DNA of 7,003 nt, taken from contig JAJAZM010000152.1 of assembly GCA_026785645.1 (NCBI GenBank), positions 1 to 7,003 on the forward strand, in the 5' to 3' direction. Source of the stretch: Sphingomonas bacterium. Its GTDB lineage: Bacteria > Pseudomonadota > Alphaproteobacteria > Sphingomonadales > Sphingomonadaceae. Positions 5,337 to 7,003 of the stretch are shown here, piece by piece. Position 1 is the stretch's first letter. Each line of letters starts with the position of its first letter. A model generated the notes under the pieces. The model saw only the letters and a program-made list of their open reading frames with translations, made no database searches and was not told the origin of the DNA. Both the position numbers and the translations under genes were made by a program.

Positions 5337-6320
5337 TCAGCGCGTTCTCGGCTGCCCGGTCTCGACGATCTCCGACACGTCGCGCATCAGCTTGAGATAG
5401 GCGGCGCGCTGGCACGATTCGGCCGCGCACTCCCCGCGCCGGACGACGAAGCTGCTTCGCGATCGTTCTAGCGCGGCGCGCTTGGGCGCATCGCCATAGC
5501 GCCACGATTGTCCGTAAAACGCCATCACGAACTGGTCGAGCGAGGCGAGATCGGTGGCCGTTCTCGGCGCCGTTGAAGTCGGCTTGGCCGCGGCTTTCGC
5601 CTGGCGAGCCGCTGCTGGCGACACCGGCGGGGGTGCCGCGCTCGGCGCGGGCGCTGCCGCCGCCGTCGATCGCTCCGCCACCTTGACCGGCACCCGCCGG
5701 GACCGGGCTGTCGTTGCCGGTCCAGGCTCGACGGTCGCAACGCGTCCCGGCTTGATCGGCTTCGGCTCGACCTTCGCCACCCGCACCGGCGTCGCCGGCC
5801 TGGGCTCGATCTTCGCCATCTCCACCTTTGCGGGCGGCTCGGGTGTGTCGGCAGGTTCGATCGGTGCGGCCTTTGCGACCCCCCGCTCGACCCTGTCTCC
5901 GCTCGGCGGCGCGACGTTCGCCCGGGTCGGCTTGGCGACTGGCGCCGGTCGCCCCCCCGCCACCGGTGGATCGACCCGTCTGGCGGGCTCGGGCCTTGGC
6001 GTCGGGGTCAGCAGCCAGGCGCTTACTGCGGCCAGCCCGAGTGCGCCCGCAACCACCCCGGCGCCGATCTTCCGATTCGGGATTGCCGCCGCCGCTGCCG
6101 CCTCGCGCTCGCGCCGCCGGTCCCAGTCATGATGATTGCGCCGGTCGAAATCGCCAAGCACCTTGAACGCGGCGATGATCGTTTGCGCCCGTTCTACCGC
6201 CGCCGGATCGGGATTCCGGTCGGGATGATATTCGCGCATCAGTGCCAGATAGGCCGCCCGGATCGCCGCCGCATTGGCGGTCGAAGGCACGCCCAGTGTG
6301 GCATAATGGTCGGGCGTCAT
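5337..6320 (-). CDS. Membrane-anchored J-domain protein with Pro/Ala-rich linker
   Basis: A 327-residue protein with an N-terminal DnaJ domain (about 4-66) that should stimulate a DnaK-type Hsp70. The essential HPD tripeptide is intact at 32-34 (YHPDRNPDP), with DHYATLGV before it and AFKVLGD after it. A basic Arg-rich stretch (60-73) and one hydrophobic segment (about 85-104, IGAGVVAGALGLAAVSAWLL) follow, giving a single-pass protein with the J domain inside. Residues 106-257 are Pro/Ala/Lys/Arg-rich and low complexity, with three 13-residue repeats. The last 70 residues form a compact conserved-looking domain with two Cys (about 298 and 303) in GECAAESCQRAAYLKLM, probably in the periplasm. 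There is no Gly/Phe region or zinc finger, so it is not canonical DnaJ. The start at 6320 is chosen because the J domain begins there, 4 nt after the phhB stop; an upstream in-frame ATG would overlap phhB. Client or partner unknown. Confidence 0.88.
   Translation of the reverse strand: MTPDHYATLGVPSTANAAAIRAAYLALMREYHPDRNPDPAAVERAQTIIAAFKVLGDFDRRNHHDWDRRREREAAAAAAIPNRKIGAGVVAGALGLAAVSAWLLTPTPRPEPARRVDPPVAGGRPAPVAKPTRANVAPPSGDRVERGVAKAAPIEPADTPEPPAKVEMAKIEPRPATPVRVAKVEPKPIKPGRVATVEPGPATTARSRRVPVKVAERSTAAAAPAPSAAPPPVSPAAARQAKAAAKPTSTAPRTATDLASLDQFVMAFYGQSWRYGDAPKRAALERSRSSFVVRRGECAAESCQRAAYLKLMRDVSEIVETGQPRTR
5703..5819 (-). repeat. Three tandem 13-residue repeats in the J-protein linker
   Basis: Residues 168-180, 181-193 and 194-206 read MAKIEPRPATPVR, VAKVEPKPIKPGR and VATVEPGPATTAR: three consecutive 39-bp units with the pattern [V/M]A[K/T][I/V]EPxPxxxxR. 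This suggests local duplication of an extended, Pro-rich and mostly basic spacer in the part predicted to lie outside the membrane. Confidence 0.75.
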
Positions 6321-6324
6321 CGGC

Positions 6325-6579
6325 TCACCGCGCCGCCAGCCGGTCGATCGCCCCCGCCAATGCCACATCGCGTGTCGTCACCCCGCCCTGGTCATGGCTG
6401 GTCAGACGGAAATCGACCCGGTTCCACGCGCTCGTGAATTCGGGATGATGATCGTGCTTCTCGGCATGCATCGCCACCCGGGACAAAAAAGCAAACGCCT
6501 CCGAAAAATCGGCAAAGTGAAAGCTACGCTCCAGCGCCTTGCCATCCGCGCTCGCCGCCCACCCATCGGGAATATCCAT
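6325..6579 (-). CDS. phhB: Pterin-4a-carbinolamine dehydratase, N-terminally short
   Basis: Dehydrates the 4a-hydroxytetrahydropterin released by PhhA to dihydropterin, so that the cofactor can be reduced and reused. The 84-residue product matches the family from the first beta-strand onward: ERSFHFADFSEAFAFLSRVA (17-36), the active-site block EKHDHHPEF (40-48) with His44, His45 and Pro46, and SHDQGGVTTRDVALA (61-75) with His62. Typical members are 95-118 residues and begin with an extra N-terminal helix (LSxEER...LPxW) that is absent here; the protein starts MDIPDGW. The start at 6579 is supported by GGGAG about 4-5 nt upstream. The open frame continues upstream only through interspersed repeat sequence. 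The gene overlaps nothing and sits 4 nt before the J-domain gene, so the two are probably translated from one message. It diverges from hpd. Confidence 0.93.
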   Translation of the reverse strand: MDIPDGWAASADGKALERSFHFADFSEAFAFLSRVAMHAEKHDHHPEFTSAWNRVDFRLTSHDQGGVTTRDVALAGAIDRLAAR

Positions 6580-6593
6580 AATGCTCCCATAAC

Positions 6594-6623
6594 CGTCATT
6601 GCGAGCGAAGCGAAGCAATCCAG
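6594..6623. repeat. Interspersed repeat (CGTCATTGCGAGCG... type)
   Basis: This 30-bp stretch begins CGTCATTGCGAGCGAAGCGA and ends AAGCAATCCAG. From general knowledge it is the widespread bacterial intergenic repeat recognisable by its spurious translations (LRFARNDG, DCFASLAMT). It lies only 15 nt upstream of the phhB start codon. Just one arm is present; the usual inverted partner, ending in a CGCAATGACG-type motif, is not found nearby. Copy number in this genome cannot be seen from the window. Confidence 0.7.
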
Positions 6624-6660
6624 CGGCGCGACGGGATGCCAGTCTTCGCGCCCTCCCTGT

Positions 6661-6683
6661 CTCCTTTGCGCCTTCGCGTGAAC
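6661..6683. repeat. Second interspersed repeat fragment (TTCACGCGAAGGCGC type)
   Basis: On the minus strand this reads GGTTCACGCGAAGGCGCAAA and then GGAG. It resembles another common intergenic repeat whose spurious translation is VHAKAQRR. It lies 37 bp from the first repeat in the same phhB-hpd gap, so the 187-nt gap (6580-6766) looks like a mosaic of repeat fragments. Recognition rests on memory of such sequences, not on a search. Confidence 0.5.
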
Positions 6684-6766
6684 CAAACTTCCTTCCGCCT
6701 CGCCCCAAAACCTTGAAAACCACGCCCCACCGGCGCAGAGGGTCGCCAACCTTGAGGAGAGCGCCC

Positions 6767-7003
6767 ATGTCCACCACTGCCCCCGCCCTACCAGCAGAGA
6801 CCGGCACGCTCGGCCCGCTTGGCCTCGAGAATCCGATGGGAACCGACGGCTTTGAGTTCGTCGAATATGCTGCCCCCGATTCGGCGCTGCTGCGCGACTT
6901 GTTCACCCGCATGGGCTTTCCCGCGGTCGCCCGTCACAAGCGGAAAGACGTCACCCTCCACCGCCAAGGCGACATCAACTTCATCATCAATGCCGAGCCC
7001 GAC
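6767..7003 (+). CDS. hpd: 4-hydroxyphenylpyruvate dioxygenase, N-terminal part
   Basis: Fe(II) dioxygenase of the vicinal-oxygen-chelate fold that converts 4-hydroxyphenylpyruvate to homogentisate, the step after Tyr transamination in Phe/Tyr catabolism. Only the first 79 residues (family about 350-370) are in the window. Family features seen are LGPLGLENPMGTDGFEFVEY (14-33), an APDSALLRDLFTRMGF stretch, VARHKRKDVTLHRQGDINFI and the terminal INAEPD. The iron ligands lie downstream, outside the window. The start at 6767 has an excellent ribosome binding site, GAGGAG, with the AGGAG core 7 nt before the ATG. It is divergent from phhB. A TTGAAA at 6713-6718 could be a -35 box, but I see no matching -10. 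Confidence 0.95.
   Translation, partial: MSTTAPALPAETGTLGPLGLENPMGTDGFEFVEYAAPDSALLRDLFTRMGFPAVARHKRKDVTLHRQGDINFIINAEPD

Noticed and set aside
5554..6132. A plus-strand 192-codon open frame antisense to the J-domain gene
   Set aside because: It is a Gly/Ala/Thr-rich shadow of the low-complexity linker with no domain or ribosome binding site.
6580..6912. Longer phhB reading frame extending to 6912
   Set aside because: The extension encodes repeat-derived sequence and runs antisense to the 5' part of hpd, with no ribosome binding site; the supported start is 6579.

Overview
This is a GC-rich bacterial window. The gene families, the strong GC bias at third codon positions and the interspersed repeats suggest an alphaproteobacterium of the Sphingomonadales type; this is inference from gene content, since no rRNA or other marker is present. 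Coding density is high, with eight protein genes plus a proposed leader peptide. The first and last genes run off the window.

Layout. Positions 1-1155 (minus) hold most of serS (seryl-tRNA synthetase), cut off at its C-terminus. Diverging from it is a tight plus-strand pair: a DUF808/YedI-like inner-membrane protein (1251-2204) and, after a 2-nt gap, a FluC/CrcB fluoride channel (2207-2542). Convergent to that pair is a minus-strand unit of phhA (phenylalanine 4-hydroxylase, 3107-3904) followed 30 nt later by a flavin reductase-like protein (2555-3076). A BaiN/HI0933-like flavoprotein (4169-5335) diverges from phhA. Convergent to that, with a 1-nt gap, is a minus-strand pair: phhB (pterin-4a-carbinolamine dehydratase, 6325-6579) and a membrane-anchored J-domain protein (5337-6320). 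The window ends with the start of hpd (4-hydroxyphenylpyruvate dioxygenase, 6767 onward), divergent from phhB. The phhB-hpd gap contains interspersed repeat sequence. I see no tRNA, rRNA, CRISPR array, insertion sequence or phage gene.

How the genes fit together. phhA, phhB and hpd are consecutive parts of phenylalanine/tyrosine metabolism. PhhA hydroxylates Phe to Tyr with a tetrahydropterin, PhhB regenerates the oxidised pterin, and Hpd converts the transaminated Tyr product to homogentisate. They lie within about 4 kb but in separate transcription units. The flavin reductase downstream of phhA may be co-transcribed with it; its partner is unknown.

Most interesting signal. A strong intrinsic terminator (GC stem followed by six T) lies inside the 5' leader of phhA, 20 nt before the start codon and pointing into the gene. 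Just upstream is a 25-codon reading frame with two adjacent Tyr codons (UAU UAU), a stop codon, and short segments that could form competing hairpins. This is the architecture of a ribosome-mediated transcription attenuator, here reading tyrosine, the product of PhhA. I do not know of a described attenuator of this kind for phhA, so it is the best candidate for something new in the window. Secondary points are a diverged 23-bp tandem duplication at the phhA 3' end that changes the reading frame and stop, an N-terminally short phhB with a repeat next to its start, and the repeat-containing J-domain protein coupled to phhB.
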